From positions 186,001 to 250,000 of the forward strand of contig CALHRZ010000003.1 in assembly GCA_938038445.1 (NCBI GenBank): a stretch of DNA of 64,000 bases, given 5' to 3'. The notes under the pieces were generated by a model. The model had not been told where the DNA came from, ran no database searches, and saw only the letters and a program-made list of their open reading frames with translations. A program made the translations under genes and the position numbers. Positions 44,511 through 52,670 of the stretch are shown here, piece after piece (position 1 is the stretch's first letter; every line of letters begins with the position of its first letter). The DNA comes from an uncultured bacterium (GTDB lineage: Bacteria; Verrucomicrobiota; Kiritimatiellia; CAIKKV01).

Positions 44511-45910
44511 AGCCGGTTTTTGATCCGGACCAGTTAGCGGCGGCATGCGGCGGGCAGTGGAGCATTCGCCCCTTGCGTCCGATTACCGGCGTGATTCATG
44601 ATACCCGTCGGTTGGAACCGGGCGATTTGTTTGTTCCCCTTGCAGGCACGCGGGATGGGCATGAATTCATATCGGTCGCTTTTGAGAGCGGTGCTTCTGC
44701 CGCTTTGGCGCGAGAGGAGTGGAATCCTGGTGAGCGCCGTCCTCTTTTGCGGGTGCGGGAGCCGATCGAGGCCTTGTGGGCGATTGCGGGGTGGCATCGG
44801 GCGCGGCTTTCTTTTCCGGTGATCGGGCTTACAGGAAGCGTGGGGAAAACGACGGTCAAAGAGATGGTGGCAGCGGCTCTGGAGATGGAGGGGCCGACAG
44901 TGCGGACCGTGTTGAACTGGAACAACGCGATCGGACTTCCCTTGAGTTTATTGAAGGCCGTTCCGGGGTATCATCGATTCGGTGTGTTCGAGGTTGGAAC
45001 CAATCATCCTGGAGAGATCCAGCCTTTGGCGTCTCTTCTTCGGCCGGATCTTGCCATTCTGACGGGCATTGGGCCGGTGCATCTCGAACATTTCGGAACC
45101 CTGGATGCGATTGCGCAGGAGAAAGGCGCGCTTTTGGAAGCACTGCCTCCCGATGGCGTGGCGGTGGTGAACCGGGATACGCCGTGCTTTGATCGCCTAA
45201 GGGAGCGTATATCGGGGCGGCTGGTCACCGTTTCGGTCGAAGCGCGCGATGCGGTCTGGCGGGTCACATGTCTGGAGCGCGATGACTTGGGAGGGCAAGT
45301 CATTCACGTGAAGGGGCCGGTGGGGGAACAGACCGCGCGGATTCCGAGGCCGGGACGGCACGATGCGTTGAATGCAGCTCTCGCGCTTGCGGCGGCAGTC
45401 GAGATGGGCGTGGAATGGCGGAGCGCCGCGGAGGGGCTCGGACGTGGACTGGGTTATCTTCCAATGCGATGGCAGCAGGCGATGGTGGGCGGCATCGGAA
45501 TCATTAATGATGCCTACAATGCAAATCCCATCAGTATGGCGAGCGCTTTGGAAACGTTTGCCGGGCAAGCAATCGGTGCGGGGCGAAAGTATCTGATGTT
45601 AGGGGAGATGAAAGAGTTGGGGACTCAACGAACGGCCTTTCATATGGAGGTGGGGCGGCAAATCGCGAAAGGTCCCTGGGCGGGGGTGGTCCTCTTGCGT
45701 TCAGAGGGAACAGAAGCGATGGCGGAAGGGGCCCTTCAGGCTGGGTTTCCCCGCGACGGCCTGTATCTGGCCCCCGATGCGGAAGAAGCGGCGGCGACGC
45801 TTTGCAAATTGCTTCGTCCTGGCGATTGGGTTCTGCTCAAGGCCTCGCGTGGCGTTGCGTTGGAGCGGGTAGCGTTACGGCTTGGTTTTCCAGGGGAAAC
45901 GAAAGCGTGA
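44507..45910 (+). CDS. murF: UDP-MurNAc-tripeptide:D-Ala-D-Ala ligase
   Basis: MurF adds D-Ala-D-Ala to complete the soluble UDP-MurNAc-pentapeptide. The 467-residue protein has the N-terminal domain (G-V-I-H-D-T-R), the ATP loop G-S-V-G-K-T-T near 113, the A-Y-N-A-N-P segment near residue 340 and a C-terminal Rossmann-like domain. The next gene is murD, only 4 nt later; mraY, which usually sits between them, is missing. Confidence 0.95.
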   Translation: MKPVFDPDQLAAACGGQWSIRPLRPITGVIHDTRRLEPGDLFVPLAGTRDGHEFISVAFESGASAALAREEWNPGERRPLLRVREPIEALWAIAGWHRARLSFPVIGLTGSVGKTTVKEMVAAALEMEGPTVRTVLNWNNAIGLPLSLLKAVPGYHRFGVFEVGTNHPGEIQPLASLLRPDLAILTGIGPVHLEHFGTLDAIAQEKGALLEALPPDGVAVVNRDTPCFDRLRERISGRLVTVSVEARDAVWRVTCLERDDLGGQVIHVKGPVGEQTARIPRPGRHDALNAALALAAAVEMGVEWRSAAEGLGRGLGYLPMRWQQAMVGGIGIINDAYNANPISMASALETFAGQAIGAGRKYLMLGEMKELGTQRTAFHMEVGRQIAKGPWAGVVLLRSEGTEAMAEGALQAGFPRDGLYLAPDAEEAAATLCKLLRPGDWVLLKASRGVALERVALRLGFPGETKA

Positions 45911-45914
45911 GGGT

Positions 45915-47282
45915 ATGAAGGATTGGCGGGGACGTCGGATTTTGGTATTGGGCCTTGGGGCCAGCGGACGTGCTGCATTGTCGTTGTTGGAACGAGAGGG
46001 GGCGATCCTGACTGCTGTGGATGGAAGGGAGCCGGAGCCACCCCTCGACCGTCAGCTTATGGAAAGAGGAATCGTCTGTCTGAATCCAAAGGAAGGGGTA
46101 CTTCGATGGGAAGGGGATGGGGCGGTGGCGAGTCCCGGGATTCCGATTCGCCATCCCTGGATTGAGGCGTTACGGAGTCGGGGGATCCCCGTATGGTCCG
46201 AACTGGAAATTGGCTGGCAGAGGCGAAAAGGGGCACGTGTGTTGGCCATTACGGGTTCGAATGGAAAAAGTACCCTGGTTCGGCTTTGCACGGGGGCCAT
46301 TCGTCGCACGGGATTTTCCGCGCAGGAGGCGGGCAATTGTGGCCCTCCGGTTTCCCAGGTGGTATTGGACTCATCGCCGGAATGGCTTGTTTTGGAGGTG
46401 AGTTCGTTTCAATTGGAAACGGTCCGCGATTTCCGACCGGACATTGGGATATGGCTCAACCTTCATCCGAATCACCTGGACCGTCATGGGACGATCGAAC
46501 ACTATGCTGCACTCAAGGCACGGATGTTTGCGAAGCAGGGCGTTGGCGACACGGCGATTCTGCACGAATCCGTCCGGCGTTGGGCCCACGATCTGGCGGT
46601 GCGGGGAATGCGATGCCTTTGGGTTGGAGAACGTGCTGAGTGCGACTACCGGTGGGAGTCCGGGTGGATAGTCAGCCGTGATGGCAGGGAACGGTTGGAT
46701 TTGCGAGAGACGTATTTTGACAATCCTGTTTTAGGACCTGCGGCGGCTGCTGCTGCGGCTGTCTTTGCAAGCGTTTCCCTTCCTCTGGAGGCACTTATAG
46801 GGGAAATTCGAACTTTTCGACCGCTTCCGCATCGGATGGAAAAGGTGGACGAGATTGGGGGGGTCCTTTTTGTCAACGATTCCAAGGCGACCAATCTGGC
46901 CGCGCTTCAGGCGGCGTTATGGATGATGAACCGGCCTGTGCGTCTCATTGTCGGAGGCCGTCTGAAAGAAACAGATTTGGAACGTGCAAAAGAGTTGTTG
47001 CAAATCAAATGCCGCAAGGTTTACAGTATTGGGGAATCCGCTTCGGATTTCTTTTCGGCATGGAGCGGATTTCTTGCGGTGGAAAAATGCGATGATCTTG
47101 AAACGGCCGTCCGGCGGTCGTGGGCAGAGTCTCGCCCTGGGGACGTGATTTTGCTTTCGCCGGCGGCGGCGAGTTTTGACCAGTATGGAAGCTTTGAACA
47201 ACGAGGAGAGCATTTTCGATGCATCGTGGAAACTCTGAAAAGGGAAGCCCTGTCCTTGCCCAAGGAGGCGAGAAAAAAATGA
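45915..47282 (+). CDS. murD: UDP-MurNAc-L-Ala:D-glutamate ligase
   Basis: MurD adds D-Glu to UDP-MurNAc-L-Ala. The 455-residue protein begins with a Rossmann strand (I-L-V-L-G-L-G-A-S-G-R), has the ATP loop G-S-N-G-K-S-T near 115, the L-H-P-N-H-L-D-R-H segment and the N-D-S-K-A-T-N loop near 325. I placed the start at 45915 because the fold begins there; the longer frame to 45882 lies in murF. Its stop overlaps the LysM lipoprotein start. Confidence 0.94.
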   Translation: MKDWRGRRILVLGLGASGRAALSLLEREGAILTAVDGREPEPPLDRQLMERGIVCLNPKEGVLRWEGDGAVASPGIPIRHPWIEALRSRGIPVWSELEIGWQRRKGARVLAITGSNGKSTLVRLCTGAIRRTGFSAQEAGNCGPPVSQVVLDSSPEWLVLEVSSFQLETVRDFRPDIGIWLNLHPNHLDRHGTIEHYAALKARMFAKQGVGDTAILHESVRRWAHDLAVRGMRCLWVGERAECDYRWESGWIVSRDGRERLDLRETYFDNPVLGPAAAAAAAVFASVSLPLEALIGEIRTFRPLPHRMEKVDEIGGVLFVNDSKATNLAALQAALWMMNRPVRLIVGGRLKETDLERAKELLQIKCRKVYSIGESASDFFSAWSGFLAVEKCDDLETAVRRSWAESRPGDVILLSPAAASFDQYGSFEQRGEHFRCIVETLKREALSLPKEARKK

Positions 47283-48250
47283 AAACCCCGACGGTGATTG
47301 GAATCGTTGTTGCGCTGCATGGAGTGGTCATCGGAACGCTGCTGGTGACGGCAGGGTGCGGGACGTTTGGCGGCCGTCGCTCCAAACCGGTGACGTTTGA
47401 AGAGCAGCCCCCTGTTCTTCCGAAGCCGGAGGAGCGGGTTTTGATGCCGGAACCTCCCGCTCCGAAGCCTGTCTTCAAATCCGAGGAACTCATTCGCGAG
47501 GCGAAGCCGGAGGCCAAACGGTACGTGGTTCAAAAAGGTGAAACGGTATCGCATATTGCTCAGCGGTTCAAGGTGAAGGTATCTGAAATTCGCGAATTGA
47601 ATCCTGAGATTCCGAATTTGGACCGAATCCGGGAGGGGCAAACGCTTTTGCTTCCGGCTTATGTGGATTTGAAGGCACCCCCTCCGCCCCACCCTCAGCC
47701 GAAGAAAAAGCCGGCGCTTGAATCCAAGCCTGTTGCCACGCCGCCGCTTTCGGGTGGCGAGACCTATGTGGTGAAAGCGGGCGACACGCCGGAGACGATT
47801 GCCCGGAAGTTTGGGGTGAAAGTTGCGGATCTGATGACGCTGAACAAGATTACGGATCCAAAGCGGCTTCGTATCGGCCAGAAACTGGCGATTCCTGCGA
47901 AAGCTGGGGGGGCGGCAGAGGCCCCGGCCACTCCCGCCGTGCCGGCGGTTCCCGTGACGTCTGCGGTTTCTGCACCGATGGGACGAGCGCCCGCCGAGCC
48001 GACGGCTGAGCTGGTTCCGATGGTTCCGGCGGTTCCGTTGCCCCTTCCGCCTGCCACCGGCGCCCCGGTGGCCGTTCAAACGGCGGTTCCCGTCGGAACC
48101 GAGTATCACGTGGTGGTGAAGGGGGAAACGCTTCGGGATATCGCCATGTTGTATCAGACGACAATCGAAGAGATTCAAGCGGCCAACAATCTCAAGGGCG
48201 ATCAAGTTGTCGAGGGGCAGAAGCTGTTGATTCCCAAGATGGCGCGTTGA
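47279..48250 (+). CDS. LysM lipoprotein between murD and ftsW
   Basis: The 323-residue protein has a signal ending T-A-G-C, a good lipobox. It then carries three LysM domains, at about residues 81-125 (Y-V-V-Q-K-G-E-T-V), 161-205 (Y-V-V-K-A-G-D-T-P) and 277-322 (V-V-V-K-G-E-T-L), joined by Pro- and Ala-rich linkers. It should tie the membrane to peptidoglycan at the division site. In Chlamydia a LysM gene annotated nlpD occupies the same place between murD and ftsW. No M23 peptidase domain is present. AGGAGG precedes the ATG. Confidence 0.85.
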   Translation: MKTPTVIGIVVALHGVVIGTLLVTAGCGTFGGRRSKPVTFEEQPPVLPKPEERVLMPEPPAPKPVFKSEELIREAKPEAKRYVVQKGETVSHIAQRFKVKVSEIRELNPEIPNLDRIREGQTLLLPAYVDLKAPPPPHPQPKKKPALESKPVATPPLSGGETYVVKAGDTPETIARKFGVKVADLMTLNKITDPKRLRIGQKLAIPAKAGGAAEAPATPAVPAVPVTSAVSAPMGRAPAEPTAELVPMVPAVPLPLPPATGAPVAVQTAVPVGTEYHVVVKGETLRDIAMLYQTTIEEIQAANNLKGDQVVEGQKLLIPKMAR

Positions 48251-48260
48251 CGTCGGGCGG

Positions 48261-49436
48261 ATGCGGAGAACCAGCCAGGCGGTTCTGATTGTTGTCGCGA
48301 TGCTGGTGGGGATCGGCATGTTGACCCTGGCCAGCGCGACGGGATACAAAGGGGTTGCCGAAAAAGGGGATCCGTTCTGGTATGTTCGCCTTCAAGCGAT
48401 ATACCTGGCATTTGGAATTGTGCTGTCAACGGGAGCGGCCTTTTTCGACTATCACTGGCTCCGAAGCAAGCCGTTGTTGATATTTCTAGCCGTTCTGACC
48501 GTCGGGCTTCTTCTTTTGGTTTTTGTGCCAGGGGTTGGCGTGGCGGTCAAAGGAAGCCGCCGGTGGATTCGTGTATTTGGGTTGGGCCGGGTTCAACCGA
48601 GCGAATTTGCCAAACTCACGGTGGTAATCCTTCTTTCGGCCTGGATGGCTTTAAAGGGGCGCAAAGCCGAGAATCTTCGGGAGGGTTTGATCATTCCCCT
48701 GGGGGTTTTAGGGATGATTCTGTTGTTGATCTTGGCGGAGCCGGATTTGGGAACCACGGTTCTGCTGGCGGCGACGGGGGTGATTCTGCTTGTGGCGGGA
48801 GGCTCCCGGAAGTCTCACCTGCTTGTCAGCGGTGTGCTGGGGATTTGCGGCCTTGTTTTGATGGTTTTGCAAGATCCGGTTCGCATGAAACGGCTCCTTG
48901 CGTTTGCGCGTCCCGACGGATATGCGGATGCCCGGTATCAGTTGACCCAGTCCGAAAACGCTTTTTTTCTTGGCGGTATTTGGGGCAAGGGGTATGGGGA
49001 GGGGCTTCAGAAAATGGGGTTCCTTCCGGAGGCCCACAATGACTTCATTTTTGCTGTGCTGGGAGAAGAATTGGGGTTATTGGCGACAGTTGGTGTGGTA
49101 GTTCTTTTTGCCCTGCTGACATTTTTAGGACTTAAAATCAGCCGGCGTGCGCCGGACCGGTTTGGCTGTCTTCTCGCGCTGGGTCTTACGTCGCTGTTGG
49201 CCTTGGAGGCGATCATCAATATCGGAGTGGTCACAGGCTGCCTTCCCACGAAGGGTCTTGCGCTTCCCTTTATGAGCGCAGGGGGGTCCAGTCTGATCAG
49301 TTCCCTCCTCGCCATCGGCATGCTGCTTAACGTTGCGAGGCATGGGGAGGGAACGGACGTTCACACACGGCTGAGCGGGGAATTTGACGAGCAGACTCTG
49401 AATCAGGCTTTTCATCCGGCGGGGGGGAGGTGCTGA
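48261..49436 (+). CDS. ftsW: Septal peptidoglycan polymerase FtsW (SEDS family)
   Basis: This 391-residue membrane protein polymerises glycan strands at the septum with FtsI. About ten hydrophobic helices are visible. Diagnostic segments are G-S-R-R-W-I near 100, Q-P-S-E-F-A-K-L, L-A-E-P-D-L-G-T, E-A-H-N-D-F-I-F-A-V-L-G-E-E-L-G near 260, and the C-terminal G-L-A-L-P-F-M-S-A-G-G-S-S. It is the last cell-wall gene here: murG and murC, which often follow, are not in the window. Confidence 0.93.
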   Translation: MRRTSQAVLIVVAMLVGIGMLTLASATGYKGVAEKGDPFWYVRLQAIYLAFGIVLSTGAAFFDYHWLRSKPLLIFLAVLTVGLLLLVFVPGVGVAVKGSRRWIRVFGLGRVQPSEFAKLTVVILLSAWMALKGRKAENLREGLIIPLGVLGMILLLILAEPDLGTTVLLAATGVILLVAGGSRKSHLLVSGVLGICGLVLMVLQDPVRMKRLLAFARPDGYADARYQLTQSENAFFLGGIWGKGYGEGLQKMGFLPEAHNDFIFAVLGEELGLLATVGVVVLFALLTFLGLKISRRAPDRFGCLLALGLTSLLALEAIINIGVVTGCLPTKGLALPFMSAGGSSLISSLLAIGMLLNVARHGEGTDVHTRLSGEFDEQTLNQAFHPAGGRC

Positions 49437-49930
49437 TGCATCATCGGCCGAACTGGGATGCTTACTTCATGGCCATTGCCCGGGTTGTGGCGACGCGGGG
49501 CAACTGTGTGCGCCGAAGGGTCGGAGCGGTGATTGTCAAGGATCGCCGACTGATTTCGACGGGCTACAACGGCACGCCTCGCGGCATCCGAAATTGTTTT
49601 GAGGGAGGGTGTCCGCGTTGCGCGGGCGGCGCGCCTTCGGGTGCGGATCTGGGCGAGTGCATTTGTTCGCACGCGGAAGAAAACGCCATCACTCAGGCGG
49701 CTTATCATGGGGTAGCCGTTCGGGAGGCGACGCTGTACTGCACGTTGAGTCCTTGTCTGATTTGCGCCAAGATGATCATCAATGCAGGGATTGCGGAAGT
49801 TGTTTTCGAAGAGGAATATCAGTTTAGCGCGCAAACACGCGCGTTGCTCAAAGAGGCAGGGGTTATTTGCCGCCGGTTTCTCTCGGAGGTGGGGATGGGA
49901 GACGGTTCAGCCAATTGGCCACCGGCTTAA
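49436..49930 (+). CDS. comEB: dCMP deaminase / ComEB-like cytidine deaminase
   Basis: The 164-residue zinc enzyme deaminates dCMP to dUMP for thymidylate synthesis. The zinc site is H-A-E-E-N near residue 82 (His ligand and catalytic Glu) and C-T-L-S-P-C-L-I-C near 105. Additional Cys residues around 50-57 (G-C-P-R-C) are typical of the family. The start at 49436 shares a base with the ftsW stop and has GGAGG 5 nt upstream; GTG 49430 is an alternative. The last 68 nt overlap convergent lipB. Confidence 0.88.
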   Translation: MHHRPNWDAYFMAIARVVATRGNCVRRRVGAVIVKDRRLISTGYNGTPRGIRNCFEGGCPRCAGGAPSGADLGECICSHAEENAITQAAYHGVAVREATLYCTLSPCLICAKMIINAGIAEVVFEEEYQFSAQTRALLKEAGVICRRFLSEVGMGDGSANWPPA

Positions 49931-50618
49931 GGGCATCAGTTCCGGGAAGATCTGTTTTCCATTGGATGTCGCGTGTGAGGGCGGCCCCTAGGTGTATTCG
50001 CAGGCGCTCGGCGATTTCGTCCAAGGAGGGGCATTGCGTTCCCAGGAACGCCCGCAAGGTGGTGACCGGTTTGCCGACCAAGCCGCAGGGCACGATCCAT
50101 TGCGTAAAATCGAGGCTGATATCCACGTTGAGACTCATGCCATGGTAGGCCACCCAGCGGCGGAAGCGGACGCCGATAGCGGCGACCTTCCCTTTTTCGG
50201 TCCAAACGCCGGTTTGTCCCGGCGTACGCCACGCCCGGATGCCCAGTTCAGCGCACAGGCGCAAGCCGCTTTCCTCGAGGTTATGGAGCCAGTTACGAGC
50301 GTCGGCTTCAACGGCTCCGAGTTTGCAGATGGGGTAAATGACGAGCTGACCGGGTCCATGGAAGGTCACATCCCCCCCCCTTGAAGCGTGCACGACGGGA
50401 ATTCCGCGCCGTTCCAATTCTTCCCGCGGCACGAGAAGATGATTCTCTCGTCCGCGATTTCCCAGTGTGACCACCCGTTCATGTTCGAGAAAAAGGACAG
50501 AATCGGGAATACGGTCCGCGATTCGTTCCTCCACCAGGCGTTCCATCACCGGGTAGAGGAGGGAACAGGGTATAGGCCGAACGAAACGAAGGGCGATCGC
50601 CGGAGGGCGGCGTTTCAT
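49863..50618 (-). CDS. lipB: Octanoyl-[acyl-carrier-protein]:protein octanoyltransferase
   Basis: LipB moves octanoate from ACP to lipoyl domains, the first step of lipoate synthesis. The 251-residue protein has R-G-G-D-V-T-F-H-G-P-G-Q-L near residue 80, the Lys in G-K-V-A-A-I-G-V-R, and the catalytic Cys in V-P-C-G-L near residue 177. It lies 4 nt downstream of gcvH, whose product is a likely substrate. lipA is not in the window. Confidence 0.92.
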   Translation of the reverse strand: MKRRPPAIALRFVRPIPCSLLYPVMERLVEERIADRIPDSVLFLEHERVVTLGNRGRENHLLVPREELERRGIPVVHASRGGDVTFHGPGQLVIYPICKLGAVEADARNWLHNLEESGLRLCAELGIRAWRTPGQTGVWTEKGKVAAIGVRFRRWVAYHGMSLNVDISLDFTQWIVPCGLVGKPVTTLRAFLGTQCPSLDEIAERLRIHLGAALTRDIQWKTDLPGTDALKPVANWLNRLPSPPPRETGGK

Positions 50619-50622
50619 CCTC

Positions 50623-51033
50623 CTACAGTTCCTCCTCCTCTTCCTCTTCGGGGAGAGAACCCTCGTACTCGTCCTGATCCATTAGATCGTCGAGTTCTTT
50701 CCGGTTGGACGGCTTCATTTCGAAAATCCAGCCGTTGCCGTAGGGATCCTGATTGAGGAGTTCGGGGGAGTCGAGAAGACGGGTATTGACGGCGGTAATG
50801 ACGCCGCTGACAGGCGCCAAATAGGGCGAGGCAGTTTTGTTCGATTCGATGATGCCGACTTCATCGTTTGCTTGGAACTCGTGAAGAGGATCCGGTTCGG
50901 GCAACTCGACGTACGTGATGTCATGGAGTTGGCTCTGGGCGTAATCGGTTATTCCCACAACGAGATGGCCATTGGTCTTGACTTTAACCCACTGGTGATG
51001 GCTGGTGAACTTCAGGCCTTTAGGCGAGGTCAT
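50623..51033 (-). CDS. gcvH: Glycine cleavage system H protein
   Basis: The 136-residue lipoyl carrier shuttles the aminomethyl group in the glycine cleavage system. Lys66 in E-S-N-K-T-A-S is the lipoylation site, and the strands H-x-W-V-K-V and G-I-T-D-Y-A-Q are typical. The C-terminus is unusually acidic (seven Glu in a row near the end). AAAGGAG precedes the ATG. Neither gcvT nor gcvP is near, so the protein may also serve as a lipoate donor for other complexes. Confidence 0.9.
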   Translation of the reverse strand: MTSPKGLKFTSHHQWVKVKTNGHLVVGITDYAQSQLHDITYVELPEPDPLHEFQANDEVGIIESNKTASPYLAPVSGVITAVNTRLLDSPELLNQDPYGNGWIFEMKPSNRKELDDLMDQDEYEGSLPEEEEEEEL

Positions 51034-51100
51034 GCGCAGTCTCCTTTATGGGATGAGTCTTATGGCATCAAACAACGTGACGGTCAAGTATGTTTTTCCG

Positions 51101-52000
51101 TTATCGCGCGCGATCGATGGCGTATTGCGCGAGGTCTTCCAAGGGGCGGGAATCCCCGGGGAGGCCGTGCAATTGCTTGAGCGCCTTGCGAACGATTTGT
51201 TCCGCGGTGCGGCGAGCGTTTGCGATGCCAAAGACGCGGGGCCATGTCAATTTACCGCGGGTCCGATCGGTTCCGACGGGTTTCCCGAGTGTGTGGCGAG
51301 AACTGGAAAGGTTCAGGAGGTCGTCGGCGATCTGAAAGGCGAGGCCGACCCAGCGGCCGTAGGTCCCGAGTTTTTCCACCATCGGATCGGGGGCTCCGGA
51401 GGCGATGGCGCCGATGCGTGTGGAGGCTTCGATCAATCGGGCGGTCTTGTGCTGGTGGATGAAGCGCAGACGGTTAGGCGACGGGGGGGCACCTTCGGCC
51501 ATAAGGTCTTCGACCTGCCCGCCCACTACGCCGCAGGACCCGGCGGCTCTTGCCAATTCGCCGACGAGGCGTGCGGGGGAAGCGTCGTGGGGAAGGTCGG
51601 AGAGCCATTCAAAGGCGAGGGTGAGGAGGGCATCGCCGGCAAGCAGCGCGTACGCTTCGCCGAACCGGACATGGCAGGTGGGTTTTCCACGGCGCCAATC
51701 GTCGTCGTCCATGCAAGGGAGATCGTCATGGATGAGGGTGTAGGTATGGAGAAGTTCGATCGCGGCCCCGGCCGCAAGCGCATACCGAACGGGGCGGGCG
51801 CAGGCTTCGGCTGCGGCGACGGCGAGAATTGGGCGTAAGCGTTTTCCACCGGCCAAGACGCTGTAGCGCATTGCCCGATGGAGCACGGCCGGCCGGGTGC
51901 TCGGAGGAGGAAGGTGGGTGCGGATAAAAATGTCCACCTGGCGCTGACGGGCGGCGAGATAGGCGTTGAGATCGAAATTTCGGTTGGTGTGCGGTCCCAT
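51101..52000 (-). CDS. ispA: Polyprenyl synthetase, farnesyl/geranylgeranyl diphosphate synthase type
   Basis: The 299-residue enzyme condenses isopentenyl and allylic diphosphates, giving precursors of undecaprenyl carriers and quinones. The first Asp-rich motif is D-D-L-P-C-M-D-D-D-D near residue 90, in the form seen in bacterial farnesyl diphosphate synthases. The second is D-D-L-L-N near 225, with Asn in place of the last Asp. The K-R-x-R-P segment (G-K-R-L-R-P) near 50 is present. The start at 52000 has GGAG 8 nt upstream; the longer frame to 52120 runs into the upstream gene. Confidence 0.88.
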   Translation of the reverse strand: MGPHTNRNFDLNAYLAARQRQVDIFIRTHLPPPSTRPAVLHRAMRYSVLAGGKRLRPILAVAAAEACARPVRYALAAGAAIELLHTYTLIHDDLPCMDDDDWRRGKPTCHVRFGEAYALLAGDALLTLAFEWLSDLPHDASPARLVGELARAAGSCGVVGGQVEDLMAEGAPPSPNRLRFIHQHKTARLIEASTRIGAIASGAPDPMVEKLGTYGRWVGLAFQIADDLLNLSSSRHTLGKPVGTDRTRGKLTWPRVFGIANARRTAEQIVRKALKQLHGLPGDSRPLEDLAQYAIDRAR

Positions 52001-52023
52001 ACGCGGGTCTCCGGCGCTTCTTT

Positions 52024-52416
52024 TTATAGGCGCATTTTCTCGACGAAGAGCGCGACGGCGGCTCGGAGTGCGCTGAGGCAACGTTCGAAAACGGCCTTGG
52101 CCTCCTCGGGCGTCGGGCAAAACAGTTCGATCGTGGCCCAGGTGTTATCGCCCAGGGGATAAACTTTAGCGACCTTGGTTTCTGCGGTGGCGTGCAGGGC
52201 CGCCCGCTCGACCTGTTGCCGTTCTTCCTGGCTTTCGATCCGCCAGAAGTTGGGGAACACGATCCGGAAAAACTGTTCGTCATTCTCCTCGAGAAGGATG
52301 AGATAGGTGTGGCCTTCGCATTTGAAGACGATATCCCCCTCTGCATCCACGGTGGAAGGGTACCCCTCCTCTCGGAGGAACTCTTGAAAACGTTGGACTC
52401 GTCCTGTCTTGCTCAT
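52024..52416 (-). CDS. YbjN-like/small regulatory-fold protein
   Basis: The 130-residue protein has the alternating helix-strand layout of YbjN and related secretion-chaperone-like folds: an N-terminal helix (R-V-Q-R-F-Q-E-F-L-R-E-E-G), then strands D-I-V-F-K-C-E-G and F-F-R-I-V-F-P, and a C-terminal helix. No catalytic motif is seen. The start at 52416 has AAAAGG upstream; ATG codons at 52440 and 52452 are possible. It is probably co-transcribed with ispA, 23 nt downstream. Its function is unknown. Confidence 0.55.
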   Translation of the reverse strand: MSKTGRVQRFQEFLREEGYPSTVDAEGDIVFKCEGHTYLILLEENDEQFFRIVFPNFWRIESQEERQQVERAALHATAETKVAKVYPLGDNTWATIELFCPTPEEAKAVFERCLSALRAAVALFVEKMRL

Positions 52417-52504
52417 GGGGGGACCTTTTGGAGAGGACATCAACCAGATCATCGACTGAAGAATCGGTTACGATGGGAAGGATGGAAACGAGTCCACTCA
52501 ACCG

Positions 52505-52544
52505 GATGCCTCATCTCCATCATTTCTCTTCAGTGTGAGGCATC
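52505..52544. repeat. Inverted repeat in the divergent intergenic region
   Basis: GATGCCTCA (52505-52513) and TGAGGCATC (52536-52544) are perfect 9-bp arms separated by 22 nt. There is no T-tract, so it is not a typical terminator. It lies between the YbjN-like gene and the promoter of the unknown gene at 52671 and could be an operator. The remaining bases of this 254-nt gap hold nothing else I recognise. Confidence 0.45.
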
Positions 52545-52633
52545 GGAATCTCGCGCGCAAGAATTATCTCGAGCGGCGAGGGGTCCCCGGATATCTCGCG
52601 GCGCCTTGGGGTCAATCGGCCTGTTCCGCGGGC

Positions 52634-52662
52634 TTGCCCATGTTCTTGTTGAGGACTAAAAT
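52634..52662 (+). promoter_or_regulatory. Promoter of the unknown 580-residue protein, predicting a leaderless mRNA
   Basis: TTGCCC (52634-52639), a 17-nt spacer and TAAAAT (52657-52662). The ATG at 52671 follows the -10 box after 8 nt, so the transcript should start at the start codon. No ribosome site is visible. Confidence 0.5.
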
Positions 52663-52670
52663 GACCCGCT

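Noticed and set aside
47021-48349. A 442-residue minus-strand open frame
   Set aside because: Composition-biased antisense frame across the murD end and the LysM lipoprotein.
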